From Planctomicrobium piriforme (GTDB lineage: Bacteria > Planctomycetota > Planctomycetia > Pirellulales > PNKZ01): a DNA stretch of 12,876 nucleotides. A program made the translations under genes and the position numbers. The stretch covers positions 1 to 12,876 of the forward strand of contig CAMCTH010000062.1 of NCBI GenBank assembly GCA_945877965.1. The letters are read 5' to 3'. The notes beneath the pieces are model-generated. The model had not been told where the DNA came from. It was given only the letters and a program-made list of their open reading frames with translations, and ran no database searches. The number at the start of each line of letters is the position of its first letter. Positions within the stretch are counted from its first letter, which is position 1. Shown piece after piece: positions 6,345 to 12,876 of this stretch.

Positions 6345-6950
6345 ATGTCATTGTTCCCGCGCGTTCGCGGCATCGTCTTCGACATGGACGGCACGCTTGT
6401 CGAGTCGGCGCTCGACTTCGACGCCATGCGTCGCGAGATGAATCTGCCCGCAGGCCAACCGGTGCTCGAAGCGCTGGTCGCGATGCCCGAGGACGAAGCG
6501 CGACGTTGTCGCGCGATTCTCGATCGCCACGAACGACTCGGGGCCGAGCGCGCCTTCATTATTCCCGGCGTGCCGGAACTGCTGGCATGGCTCAACGAGC
6601 AGGGGATTCATCAAGCCGTGTGGACGCGCAACGGACGCGAGGCAGCCCGTGCGACGTTGGAACGTTTGAATCTGCGGTTCGATCGGGTCGTAACGCGTGA
6701 GGACGGTCCGGCAAAGCCCGATCCTTCGGCAATCTGGGCGATTTGTGATGCTTGGCAGACGGAACGCCGAGAAGTAATTCTGATCGGCGACTACGTCTTC
6801 GATCTCGAAGCGGCGCAGCGTGCCGGCATTCGGGGCGTGCTGTTTACGAACGGCGCGGAGCCGCAGGAATGCGAAGGGCATGAACTGGCCGACTTCGCGC
6901 TGCGTAGCTTTGAAGAGACGGCGGAACTACGCCGCTTCATGGGCTTTTGA
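6345..6950 (+). CDS. HAD-superfamily hydrolase (phosphoglycolate-phosphatase-like phosphatase)
   Basis: Soluble 201-residue phosphatase of HAD subfamily IA. All four motifs are intact: motif I VFDMDGTL with nucleophile D13 and acid D15; motif II AVWTRNG with T94; motif III lysine in GPAKPDPSA, K124; motif IV LIGDYVFDLEAA with D149 and D153. A cap of helices occupies about residues 20-85 (LPAGQPVLEALVAMPEDEAR), and the sequence then continues GIRGVLFTNG. The substrate cannot be read from sequence; phosphoglycolate, a sugar phosphate or a nucleotide are all possible. The ATG at 6345 starts MSLFPRVRGIVFDMDGTL, matching family N-termini; an upstream continuation of the frame lies inside the glycosyltransferase gene and is rejected. 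It follows that gene by 13 bases, so the two are probably co-transcribed. Confidence 0.88.
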   Translation: MSLFPRVRGIVFDMDGTLVESALDFDAMRREMNLPAGQPVLEALVAMPEDEARRCRAILDRHERLGAERAFIIPGVPELLAWLNEQGIHQAVWTRNGREAARATLERLNLRFDRVVTREDGPAKPDPSAIWAICDAWQTERREVILIGDYVFDLEAAQRAGIRGVLFTNGAEPQECEGHELADFALRSFEETAELRRFMGF

Positions 6951-6990
6951 AACAGTCGGAAATGATCTAGGGTCGCGCGGACGACGTTGC

Positions 6991-6996
6991 TAGAAT
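6991..6996 (+). promoter_or_regulatory. Candidate -10 element upstream of the TIGR03009 gene
   Basis: TAGAAT matches the -10 consensus at 5 of 6 positions and lies 59 bases before the ATG at 7056. No good -35 hexamer is found 16-18 bases upstream, so this is weak evidence. The gene has its own ribosome binding site, GAGG at 7045-7048. Confidence 0.3.
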
Positions 6997-7055
6997 CCCG
7001 CCCTCATTTCTCCGATCGCGATCGCAATCCCACCTAACATTTCCGAGGCGGTTTC

Positions 7056-8057
7056 ATGTCGGCCCGCATCGTTCCGTTCACGGCTCTCTGTTTTGTGTTG
7101 CTCACGCTCGCCTGCGCCGTGATCGCTACGGCCCAAACTCCTTTGGCTCCGCCGGACGGGCAGCTGCAACCGGCTGCTGCTCCGCAACAGACGCAACCGC
7201 AGCCCATTCAACAGCCGCAAGCGGTGATGCAAGCGCAACTCCCGGGGCAAGCGTATCCGCAGCCCGCGCCGCAAGCGCCGTTCACGCTGTCGCCGGAAGA
7301 GCAAGGGGTCGTTGATCGCGTGCTGGTCGATTGGCAAGCGATGAGCGCGAACGTCAAAACCTTTCAATCCGACTTCACGCGCTGGGATTACGACGGCGTG
7401 TTCGGCGACGCCACGACGCCGAAGAAGATCGTCAACGGCGTGCTCCGCTACTCGGCACCCGACAAAGGCTATTACGATCTCGAAGACAAGTCGGAAAAGT
7501 GGATCTGCACGGGCGACGCGATCTTCGAATTCAAAACCGATCAGAAGCAAGTCCGCGAGTATCCGCTGCCGCCTGAGATGCGCGGCAAGGCGATCTCCGA
7601 GGGGCCGCTGCCGTTCGTCTTCGGCGTCGAAGCGGAGAAGATGAAGGCTCGCTACTGGCTCCGGATCACGACGCCGCCGCAAAACCAAGGGACGCAAGTT
7701 TGGATCGAAGCGTTTCCGAAGTTGGCGAAGGATGCCGCGAACTTCACGAAGGTCGACATCATCCTGACCTTCCTGGTGCAAGACGGCAAAGTGGTGAAGC
7801 TCGAACCGTTCGGCATGAACATGGTTCTCCCCAACGGCAAGGACCGCACCGCGTACGTCTTCCGCAACATGCAGACGAACGCCGTGCTTGCCAACCTGCA
7901 AGAGTTCATCGGTGTGTTCGTGCGACCGGCGACTCCGTTCGGTTGGCAGCATCATGTGATCGACGAGAACGCACCGCCGGCCAACCCCCAGAATCCGCAG
8001 GGCGGGCAGCCGGGGGCGAACATCGGCTCGGCGCCGCAACCGACGGTGCCGCGCTAG
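7056..8057 (+). CDS. Secreted planctomycete TIGR03009-family protein (LolA-like)
   Basis: Exported 333-residue protein. Residues 1-26 are a Sec signal peptide: two basic residues, hydrophobic core FTALCFVLLTLACAVI, and ATA-Q cleavage near 26/27. C20 in TLAC is a poor lipobox, so a soluble or periplasmic product is preferred. Residues 28-76 are a Gln/Pro/Ala-rich linker. Residues 77-310 match what I know as the planctomycete-specific TIGR03009 domain: EEQGVVDRVLVDWQAMSANVKTFQSDFTRW, then GVLRYSAPDKGYYDLED, EKWICTGDAIFEF, KQVREYPLPPEMRG and GPLPFVFGVEAEKMKARYWL. The alternating strands 'extract, compute, write off a baseline' resemble LolA/LolB-type beta cradles that carry lipoproteins, but the function is unknown. 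Residues 311-333 are another Pro/Asn/Gln-rich tail. The ATG at 7056 follows GAGG by 7 bases. Confidence 0.85.
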   Translation: MSARIVPFTALCFVLLTLACAVIATAQTPLAPPDGQLQPAAAPQQTQPQPIQQPQAVMQAQLPGQAYPQPAPQAPFTLSPEEQGVVDRVLVDWQAMSANVKTFQSDFTRWDYDGVFGDATTPKKIVNGVLRYSAPDKGYYDLEDKSEKWICTGDAIFEFKTDQKQVREYPLPPEMRGKAISEGPLPFVFGVEAEKMKARYWLRITTPPQNQGTQVWIEAFPKLAKDAANFTKVDIILTFLVQDGKVVKLEPFGMNMVLPNGKDRTAYVFRNMQTNAVLANLQEFIGVFVRPATPFGWQHHVIDENAPPANPQNPQGGQPGANIGSAPQPTVPR

Positions 8058-8060
8058 CAT

Positions 8061-8080
8061 CGCCGCCTTCGACGGTGGCG
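8061..8080 (+). terminator. Possible weak terminator hairpin after the TIGR03009 gene
   Basis: CGCCGCC (8061-8067) pairs with GGTGGCG (8074-8080) over 7 bp, including one G-T pair, around TTCGAC. It lies 3 bases after the stop and has no T-tract. Confidence 0.35.
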
Positions 8081-8149
8081 TGGTAAGTTCGCGACCGGCC
8101 CGATGAGCCCGCGGCGCAACGCTTTGCGTCGACGCGCGGCGGCGTTTGG

Positions 8150-8177
8150 TTGACTCGCTTTCGCGCCCGCCTACAAT
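8150..8177 (+). promoter_or_regulatory. Sigma-70-type promoter of the nfeD-floA cluster
   Basis: TTGACT at 8150-8155 (5/6 of the -35 consensus) is followed after 16 bases by TACAAT at 8172-8177 (5/6 of the -10 consensus). Transcription would start near 8184, about 38 bases before the nfeD ATG. It is among the best promoter matches in the window and probably drives the following genes. Confidence 0.6.
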
Positions 8178-8221
8178 TTCCCGGCCGAACGTTATCTTCC
8201 GTCGGTCTGTGGAAACCAAGC

Positions 8222-10432
8222 ATGCGTCGTTGGGCAACGGCCGTCTTCTCCCTGGTTCTGTTCGCGATGGTCGCAACCGTCGCCGTGTGGACTGCGTCTG
8301 CGCAGGACCCCGCCCCGCCGAAGGCCGCCGAGCCGGCCAAAGAAGAGGCGGCGAAGCCTGACGAACGTCGCGTCGGCAAGTACGTTCGTCTCGCGGCCCC
8401 GCTGACCGACAAGAACTTCGAACGAGTCCGTCGCACGGTCGAGTCGTTTGTCGCCCAGGCGAAGAAGCGGGGCGAATGGCCGGTGCTGATCCTCGAAATC
8501 GAGTCGGGGCGGACGAAGTTCGGCGACGCGCTCGATTTGGCGAAATACCTGACCGGTCCGAACCTGGCCGGCGCGACGACGATTGCGTACGTCCCCAAGA
8601 CGCTGACCGGGCATGGCGTGCTCGTCGCTTTGGCTTGCAACGAGATCGTCCTGCATCGCGACGCAGCCGACGAGACGACCGAACTCGGCGACGCCGGCGA
8701 GCACGAGACTGCGATCGACGCGACGATGACGGCCGGCTATCGCCAGATCGCCGAGAGTCGTCGGACTGTGCCGGTGCCGATCGCGCTGAAGATGTTGGAC
8801 AAGAGCGTTGAGTTGGTCGAAGTCGAGACGGAGAATAGCCGCGAGTTCGTGCTGGCGACCGACTTGCCGGAACTCCGCAAGAAGAAAGCGATCGGCGAGC
8901 CGAAGACGATCGTCGCCGCCGGAACGCCGGGTCGTTTCACGGCGGCCAAGGCGAAAGACCTGGGGTTCGTATCGACCTTGGCTCCCGACCGCGAGGGATT
9001 GGTCCGCACGCTCGGCTTGCCGAACGACGTGCTGCAAGAAGATCCTTCGCTCGACGGCGAATGGCGGACCGTCCGAATCGAAGTCAACGGACCGATCACG
9101 CCCGACTTGGTCGAGCGGACGATTCGGTTGGTCGATCGGCAACTCGAAGAGACGAACGCCAACTTCATCTGCGTCTGGCTCGATAGCCCCGGAGGCTCCC
9201 CCGTCGACAGCATGCGGTTGGCCAACTACTTGGCGTCGCTCGATCCGGCCAAGCGGCGGACCGTGGCGTACGTGTCGCACAAGGCGCGCGGCGATGCGGC
9301 GGCGATCGCCTTAGCCTGCGATCAGATTGTGATGGAGCGGGGGGCGATGCTCGGAGGGGCGGGCGAAGCGGAGATCGACGAGCGGGCGGTGCCCGAGATC
9401 GAAGCGACGTTCCGCGATTTGGCGAAACGTAAACATCGTTCGCAAGCGCTCGCGGCGGCCCTGGTAAATCCGGCGGTCGTGCCGTTTCGCTACACGCGGA
9501 CCGACAACGGCCTGGTCGATTACTTCACCGAACGCGACGCCGCTGCGCTCCCCGACGCCGACAAATGGCGCAAAGGCGAAGAGATCAAGGCGGCCGACAA
9601 GGTGCTGCTGCTCAATGCCGAGCGGGCCGAGCAGTTGAGCGTCGCGCACGAGATCGTCGGCGACTTCGCTGAATTCAAAACGTTGTATGGACTCGAGAAC
9701 GATCCGCAACTCGTCGAGCCGGGTTGGGCCCAGACGTTGATCGACAAGCTGAACTCGCCCGGCATGAGCTTGCTGCTGCTGCTGATCGGCGGGGCGGCGC
9801 TCTATGCCGAGTTGCACGCGCCGGGGATCGGCGTCGGCGCGTTCGTCGGCGCGGTGTGCTTCGTGCTGTTCTTTTGGAGTGCGTATCTCGGCGGCACGGC
9901 CGGTTGGTTGGAAGTGTTGCTCTTCGCGCTCGGCACGTTGTGTTTGCTCATGGAGATCTTCGTCTTCCCGGGTGCCGGCATTTTCGGTCTCGGCGGCGGC
10001 CTGCTGGTGATTGCGTCGCTGGTGTTGGCCAGCCAGACGTACATCATCCCGCGCAACGAATATCAGATGGATCATGTGCGGACTTCGCTGCTGACGATCG
10101 TCGGCGCGGCCGGCGGCGTGTTTGTGACGGCAGCGATCATGCGCCGCTTTTTACCTCACACGCCGATGTTCAATCGGGTGATGCTGGCCCCGCCGATGGG
10201 CGAGGAGTTGCGGCAGCTGTCGCAGCGCGAGTCGTTCGGCCAGTTTGAACATTTGCTGAATGCTCGCGGAACGGCTTACACACCGTTGGTCCCCGGCGGC
10301 AAGGCGCGGATCGGCGAAGAGCTGGTCGACGTGATGGCCGACGGGGGCTTCATCGACCGCGGTTTGCCGGTGCAGGTGATCGAAGTTTACGGCAACCGAA
10401 TCGTCGTGCGAGCCGTCGACGGTTCGGTATAA
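8222..10432 (+). CDS. nfeD: Long NfeD-family membrane protein with two tandem ClpP/SppA-like domains
   Basis: Partner of flotillins, 736 residues, inner membrane. Residues 1-27 are a signal peptide (FSLVLFAMVATVAVW, cleavage near ASA-Q). Two ClpP/crotonase-fold domains follow, about 53-265 and 282-485. They align without gaps at their core: AYV-(5)-G130-(5)-ALAC-x-E-IV and AYV-(5)-G357-(5)-ALAC-x-Q-IV. The second keeps the oxyanion-type LDSPGGS (320-326). Active NfeD and SppA proteins have a serine where G130 and G357 stand, so both domains look catalytically dead. Five membrane segments lie near 515-531, 536-556, 562-582, 586-605 and 621-640. The NfeD OB-fold tail is at 678-733 and ends VIEVYGNRIVVRAVDG. 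The ATG at 8222 is favoured by the signal peptide; an upstream extension from 8150 overlaps the promoter. Single-domain forms of about 430-450 residues are the usual family length. Confidence 0.88.
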   Translation: MRRWATAVFSLVLFAMVATVAVWTASAQDPAPPKAAEPAKEEAAKPDERRVGKYVRLAAPLTDKNFERVRRTVESFVAQAKKRGEWPVLILEIESGRTKFGDALDLAKYLTGPNLAGATTIAYVPKTLTGHGVLVALACNEIVLHRDAADETTELGDAGEHETAIDATMTAGYRQIAESRRTVPVPIALKMLDKSVELVEVETENSREFVLATDLPELRKKKAIGEPKTIVAAGTPGRFTAAKAKDLGFVSTLAPDREGLVRTLGLPNDVLQEDPSLDGEWRTVRIEVNGPITPDLVERTIRLVDRQLEETNANFICVWLDSPGGSPVDSMRLANYLASLDPAKRRTVAYVSHKARGDAAAIALACDQIVMERGAMLGGAGEAEIDERAVPEIEATFRDLAKRKHRSQALAAALVNPAVVPFRYTRTDNGLVDYFTERDAAALPDADKWRKGEEIKAADKVLLLNAERAEQLSVAHEIVGDFAEFKTLYGLENDPQLVEPGWAQTLIDKLNSPGMSLLLLLIGGAALYAELHAPGIGVGAFVGAVCFVLFFWSAYLGGTAGWLEVLLFALGTLCLLMEIFVFPGAGIFGLGGGLLVIASLVLASQTYIIPRNEYQMDHVRTSLLTIVGAAGGVFVTAAIMRRFLPHTPMFNRVMLAPPMGEELRQLSQRESFGQFEHLLNARGTAYTPLVPGGKARIGEELVDVMADGGFIDRGLPVQVIEVYGNRIVVRAVDGSV

Positions 10433-10496
10433 TGACGGCGTGCTGTTTACCATGTCGCCGTGCGGGTCGCCTCCTGCGCGCTGACGTCATCTGACT

Positions 10497-10515
10497 CGCG
10501 GGGACTAGACCCGCG
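10497..10515. repeat. Small G+C hairpin between the two nfeD genes
   Basis: CGCGGG (10497-10502) and CCCGCG (10510-10515) form a 6-bp stem around a 7-nt loop (GACTAGA), 12 bases before the next start codon. It could sit within the leader of the short nfeD gene or belong to a dispersed repeat. Confidence 0.4.
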
Positions 10516-10527
10516 GCTAAATGTCGT

Positions 10528-11109
10528 ATGAGTCCGCTCACCTGGGCCGTCCTGACGATGGCCTTCGGCTTGCTGCTGATCGTCGTTGAAATGTTCGTCC
10601 CGTCGGGCGGCGTGATCGGGTTTATCTCGTTCGCCGCCGTCGTGACGTCGATCGTCATGGCGTTTCAGCATTCGGAATACACCGGCCTGGGCTTCATGGC
10701 GGTCGCTGTGCTCGGCACGCCGCTGCTGCTGGCCTTGGCCTTCAAGTGGTGGCCCAAGACGCCGCTGGGGCGTCGCTTGCTGCTCGACCTGCCGAACGGC
10801 GACGACGCGATCCCCGCCGACGACCTCCGGAAACAGATCAAGCAGCTCGTCGGCCGCGTCGGCACGGCGAAGGCGTTGATGTTGCCCGGCGGCCCGGTCG
10901 TCGTCGACGGCCGCACCTACGACGCCGTGAGCGAGGGGATGGCAATCCAACCGGGCGACGCCGTGAAGGTGATCGAAGTCCGCGGCACGCGGATCGTGGT
11001 TCGTCCGAGCAGCGAGTCGGTCCCCGGCGCGGCGTTGTCGCCCGACGACCCCTTGAATCAAACCATCGACAAGCTCGGGCTCGATCCGTTCGACGATCCG
11101 TTGGCGTGA
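10528..11109 (+). CDS. Short NfeD-family membrane protein (OB-fold tail)
   Basis: Inner-membrane protein of 193 residues that lacks the protease-like part. Three membrane segments lie near 4-24 (LTWAVLTMAFGLLLIVVEMF), 28-46 and 53-73. A charged linker (80-105) leads to an OB-fold at 107-163 that is clearly paralogous to the tail of the long NfeD: both read G-T-A, then x-P-G-G, then V-I-E-V-x-G-x-R-I-V-V-R. The last 30 residues are acidic (SPDDPLNQTIDKLGLDPFDD). In other bacteria such tails contact or assist flotillin-like partners in the membrane. The start ATG at 10528 lacks a clear ribosome binding site; an ATG at 10521 is out of frame. It lies 95 bases after long nfeD and 166 before floA on the same strand, so co-transcription is likely. 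Confidence 0.85.
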   Translation: MSPLTWAVLTMAFGLLLIVVEMFVPSGGVIGFISFAAVVTSIVMAFQHSEYTGLGFMAVAVLGTPLLLALAFKWWPKTPLGRRLLLDLPNGDDAIPADDLRKQIKQLVGRVGTAKALMLPGGPVVVDGRTYDAVSEGMAIQPGDAVKVIEVRGTRIVVRPSSESVPGAALSPDDPLNQTIDKLGLDPFDDPLA

Positions 11110-11114
11110 GCGGA

Positions 11115-11199
11115 AGTTGCCAGTGGTCGGTTGCCAGTTGCCAGTAAAGACAGGCCAGTTCCTCACTTACTGACAACTGGCAACTGACCACCGGCAACT
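11115..11199. repeat. 33-bp imperfect inverted repeat (hairpin), candidate dispersed repeat
   Basis: The arms at 11115-11147 and 11167-11199 match at 30 of 33 positions in inverted orientation, with a 19-nt loop (11148-11166). Each arm is built from repeats of the unit GTTGCCA / GTTGCCAGT (three copies in the left arm). Mismatched pairs would become G-T pairs on one strand or the other, consistent with RNA folding. It begins 5 bases after the short nfeD stop and ends 76 bases before floA. It holds no convincing reading frame. I recall similar TTGCCAGT repeats in other bacterial genomes, but copy number here cannot be checked. Confidence 0.75.
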
Positions 11200-11275
11200 C
11201 TTCCCAGCTTGACAACGCCGACCGGCTCGGGGACGATTCGAGCGTCCGGTTCGCTCATTTCTCACGAGGGATTTC

Positions 11276-12331
11276 ATGCTTTCGCTGTTCAGCGCCGAGT
11301 TCGCCGGCATCGCTTGGATCGTCGGGCTCTTCATCATCCTGATCGTCCTGCTGATCGTGATGGCGATCTTTGCGAAGTACTTTCGCCTCTGGATTCAATC
11401 GGTCACGACCGGCGCGGGGATCGGCATTTGGGACCTGATCGGCATGTCGTTCCGCAAGGTTCGCCCTGAGGTCATCGTCCGCAGCAAGATCATGGCCGTG
11501 CAAGCCGGCTTGGGCGAAGAGTCGGGCATGACGAGCAAGGCGCTCGAAGCGCACTACCTGGCCGGCGGTAACGTGCCGCTCGTCATCCGCGCGATCATCG
11601 CCGCCAACAAAGCCAAGAACATCCCGCTCGATTTCCGTCTCGCGACAGCCATCGACCTGGCCGGGCGTAACATTCTCGAAGCGGTGCAGACGAGCGTCTA
11701 TCCGAAGGTGATCGATTGCCCCGGCGCGAACTCCGGCCGCGAGTCGCTTGACGCCATCGCCAAGAACGGCATCCAGCTGAAGGTGAAAGCCCGCGTGACG
11801 GTGCGAGCCAACATCCGCCAACTCATCGGCGGTGCGACCGAAGAGACCATCATCGCCCGCGTGGGTGAAGGGATCGTCAGCGCGATCGGCTCGTCGGAGA
11901 AGCACACCGACGTGCTCGAGAACCCGGACCGCATTTCGAAGGCGGTGCTCGCGCGACGTCTCGATTCGCAGACCGCCTTCGAGATCGTCTCGATCGACAT
12001 CGCCGACATCGACGTCGGCGACAACGTCGGCGCGCGGCTGCAAGCCGATCAGGCCGAGGCCGACACTCGCGTTGCTCGCGCGAACGCCGAAGGTCGCCGC
12101 GCCATGGCCGTCGCGCAGGAGCAAGAGAATATCGCCGAGATCGAACTGAGCCGCGCGAAAGTGACCGAGGCCGAGGCCGACGTGCCCCGCGCCGTCGCCG
12201 AGGCGATCATGAACGGCAAGTTGACGATCATGGAATACTATCGTCTGCGGAACGTGCAGGCCGACACCGAAATGCGCTCGTCGATCGCCACGGCCGGCAA
12301 CACCCGCAGCGTGCAAAGGGCCGCTTCGTAA
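11276..12331 (+). CDS. floA: Flotillin-like protein FloA
   Basis: Bacterial flotillin of the FloA/YqfA (UPF0365) family that scaffolds detergent-resistant membrane microdomains. It has 351 residues, slightly above the usual ~330. A single N-terminal membrane hairpin segment at 11-34 (GIAWIVGLFIILIVLLIVMA) is followed by ANKAKNIPLDFRLATAIDLA, then a PHB/SPFH part (about 150-250) with CPGANSGRESLDAIAKNGIQ, LKVKARVTVRANI, GGATEETIIARVGEGIVSAI, SQTAFEIVSIDIADIDVGDN and VGARLQADQAEAD. Residues 255-310 are Glu/Ala/Arg-rich coiled coil as expected for oligomerisation. The end (MEYYRLRNVQADTEMRSSIA) is typical. The ATG at 11276 follows GAGGG (11266-11270) by 5 bases. Linkage to nfeD is the known arrangement (B. 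subtilis yqeZ-yqfA). Its stop TAA overlaps the next ATG. Confidence 0.95.
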   Translation: MLSLFSAEFAGIAWIVGLFIILIVLLIVMAIFAKYFRLWIQSVTTGAGIGIWDLIGMSFRKVRPEVIVRSKIMAVQAGLGEESGMTSKALEAHYLAGGNVPLVIRAIIAANKAKNIPLDFRLATAIDLAGRNILEAVQTSVYPKVIDCPGANSGRESLDAIAKNGIQLKVKARVTVRANIRQLIGGATEETIIARVGEGIVSAIGSSEKHTDVLENPDRISKAVLARRLDSQTAFEIVSIDIADIDVGDNVGARLQADQAEADTRVARANAEGRRAMAVAQEQENIAEIELSRAKVTEAEADVPRAVAEAIMNGKLTIMEYYRLRNVQADTEMRSSIATAGNTRSVQRAAS

Positions 12332-12876
12332 TGCTGGGCTTCGCCCCCCTCATCGCCGCGCAGTTTGCCTTGCCGGCCGTCGACTGGCAAGAAGTCGTCG
12401 TGCCGCTCGTCGTCTTCGTGATCTGGATCATCAATCAGATCTCAGGGGCGAACAAAGGCAAGAACCCGCCGGGCCCGCGTCCGGTCGCCGGCGGCGGCGC
12501 GAACCCCAAGCAGGCCAAAGGCCCGCTGGAAGAGGTCGAGCAGTTTCTGCGCGAAGCGCGCAAGGCGATGGAAACGCAGCAACGCGGACAGCAGCCTCAA
12601 CCGCAGGCCCAGCAACGGCCGCCGCAGCGTCTCGTCCCGCCGCAGAAGCCGCAACAGAAGCAGCAGAACCGTCCGCAGAAGCCCGGCGGCAAGAAGGCCG
12701 ACAAGTCGCAGCCGCAGCCACCGCGCAAGACGCTCGCCGAGCAATCGCGCCTGAAACCGCAAGCGGCCGATCGCGAACTCGACGAGATCCGGCTCGGCAG
12801 CTCCGTCGGTCGGCATGTGCAAGAGCATCTCGGCAACAACAAATTCGAAGAGCGGGCCGGGCGTCTCTCGCATATC
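12331..12876 (+). CDS. Membrane-anchored Pro/Gln-rich protein after floA (3' partial)
   Basis: An open frame of 182 codons runs from the ATG at 12331 to the window edge with no stop. It shares one base with the floA stop (TAATG), so translation is probably coupled. Residues 1-13 and the segment near 20-38 (WQEVVVPLVVFVIWIINQIS) look like a membrane anchor with a short N-terminal exported side. Residues 40-60 are GKNPPGPRPVAGGG; a short helix follows (GPLEEVEQFLREARKAMETQ); residues 83-145 are low-complexity Gln/Pro/Lys-rich and probably disordered. The visible end, ADRELDEIRLGSSVGRHVQ then EHLGNNKF, looks conserved and structured. I recall similar small proteins after floA in planctomycetes but know no function. 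A flotillin accessory role is inferred from position alone. Long antisense frames here are spurious. Confidence 0.8.
   Translation, partial: MLGFAPLIAAQFALPAVDWQEVVVPLVVFVIWIINQISGANKGKNPPGPRPVAGGGANPKQAKGPLEEVEQFLREARKAMETQQRGQQPQPQAQQRPPQRLVPPQKPQQKQQNRPQKPGGKKADKSQPQPPRKTLAEQSRLKPQAADRELDEIRLGSSVGRHVQEHLGNNKFEERAGRLSHI

Noticed and set aside
5147..6595. 482-codon open frame antisense to the glycosyltransferase and HAD genes
   Set aside because: Composition is Arg/Ala/His/Gln-rich with no domain signature, and the opposite strand holds two recognisable families.
8150..8221. 24-residue N-terminal extension of long NfeD from TTG/ATG-like start at 8150
   Set aside because: It covers the promoter hexamers; starting at 8222 gives a proper signal peptide.
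6990..8276. 428-codon open frame antisense to the TIGR03009 gene
   Set aside because: Almost pure Arg/Leu/His/Asp runs; the sense strand has a signal peptide and conserved domain.
11115..11199. Short direct TTGCCAGT units as a CRISPR array
   Set aside because: Units are 7-9 bases, without unique spacers of constant length, and form one hairpin instead.
11255..12316. 353-codon open frame antisense to floA
   Set aside because: Asp/His/Arg/Gly-rich product without motifs; floA on the other strand is unambiguous.
1..12876. tRNA, rRNA, transposase, integrase or attachment site
   Set aside because: No cloverleaf with T-loop GTTCGA context, no rRNA-like stretch, and no recombinase motifs were found on either strand by reading.

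Overview
The window is GC-rich bacterial DNA (a little over 60 % G+C by eye) with few Shine-Dalgarno sites, many C/G-ending codons and long spurious antisense frames. The best taxonomic clues are a secreted protein at 7056-8057 that I recognise as the planctomycete-restricted TIGR03009 family, and a long NfeD / short NfeD / FloA cluster of planctomycete type. The likely source is a member of the Planctomycetes, probably Pirellulales-like. This is inference from protein families, not from a marker gene.

Layout. (1) 1-1846, plus strand: a phage head module, consisting of the 3' part of a probable HK97-fold major capsid protein, a 71-codon small protein and a 109-codon probable head-tail joining protein. 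No tail genes follow. (2) 1673-2950: an XRE-type repressor on the minus strand whose 3' end overlaps the last phage gene tail-to-tail by 174 bases, and a divergent 140-codon protein of unknown function. They are separated by the only clearly A+T-rich regulatory block in the window. (3) 2911-5093: a stand-alone DEDDy 3'-5' exonuclease (minus) divergent from a tripeptidase of the PepT type (plus). (4) 5094-5272: about 180 bases packed with inverted repeats, including a perfect 22-bp palindrome. (5) 5273-6950: a family 2-like glycosyltransferase with a degenerate metal-binding motif, then a HAD-family phosphatase 13 bases downstream. (6) 7056-8057: the exported TIGR03009 protein with Gln/Pro-rich linkers. 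(7) 8150-12876: a good sigma-70-type promoter followed by long nfeD, short nfeD, floA and an unassigned membrane-anchored protein that runs off the right edge.

The last block is the most coherent system: two NfeD proteins carrying related OB-fold tails, a flotillin that builds detergent-resistant membrane microdomains, and a third membrane protein translationally coupled to floA (overlapping stop/start). The long NfeD carries two tandem ClpP/SppA-like domains, and neither shows the expected nucleophilic serine, so it is probably a scaffold or pseudoprotease rather than an active protease. No tRNA, rRNA, CRISPR array or recognisable transposase was found. No stretch over 300 bases lacks a gene.
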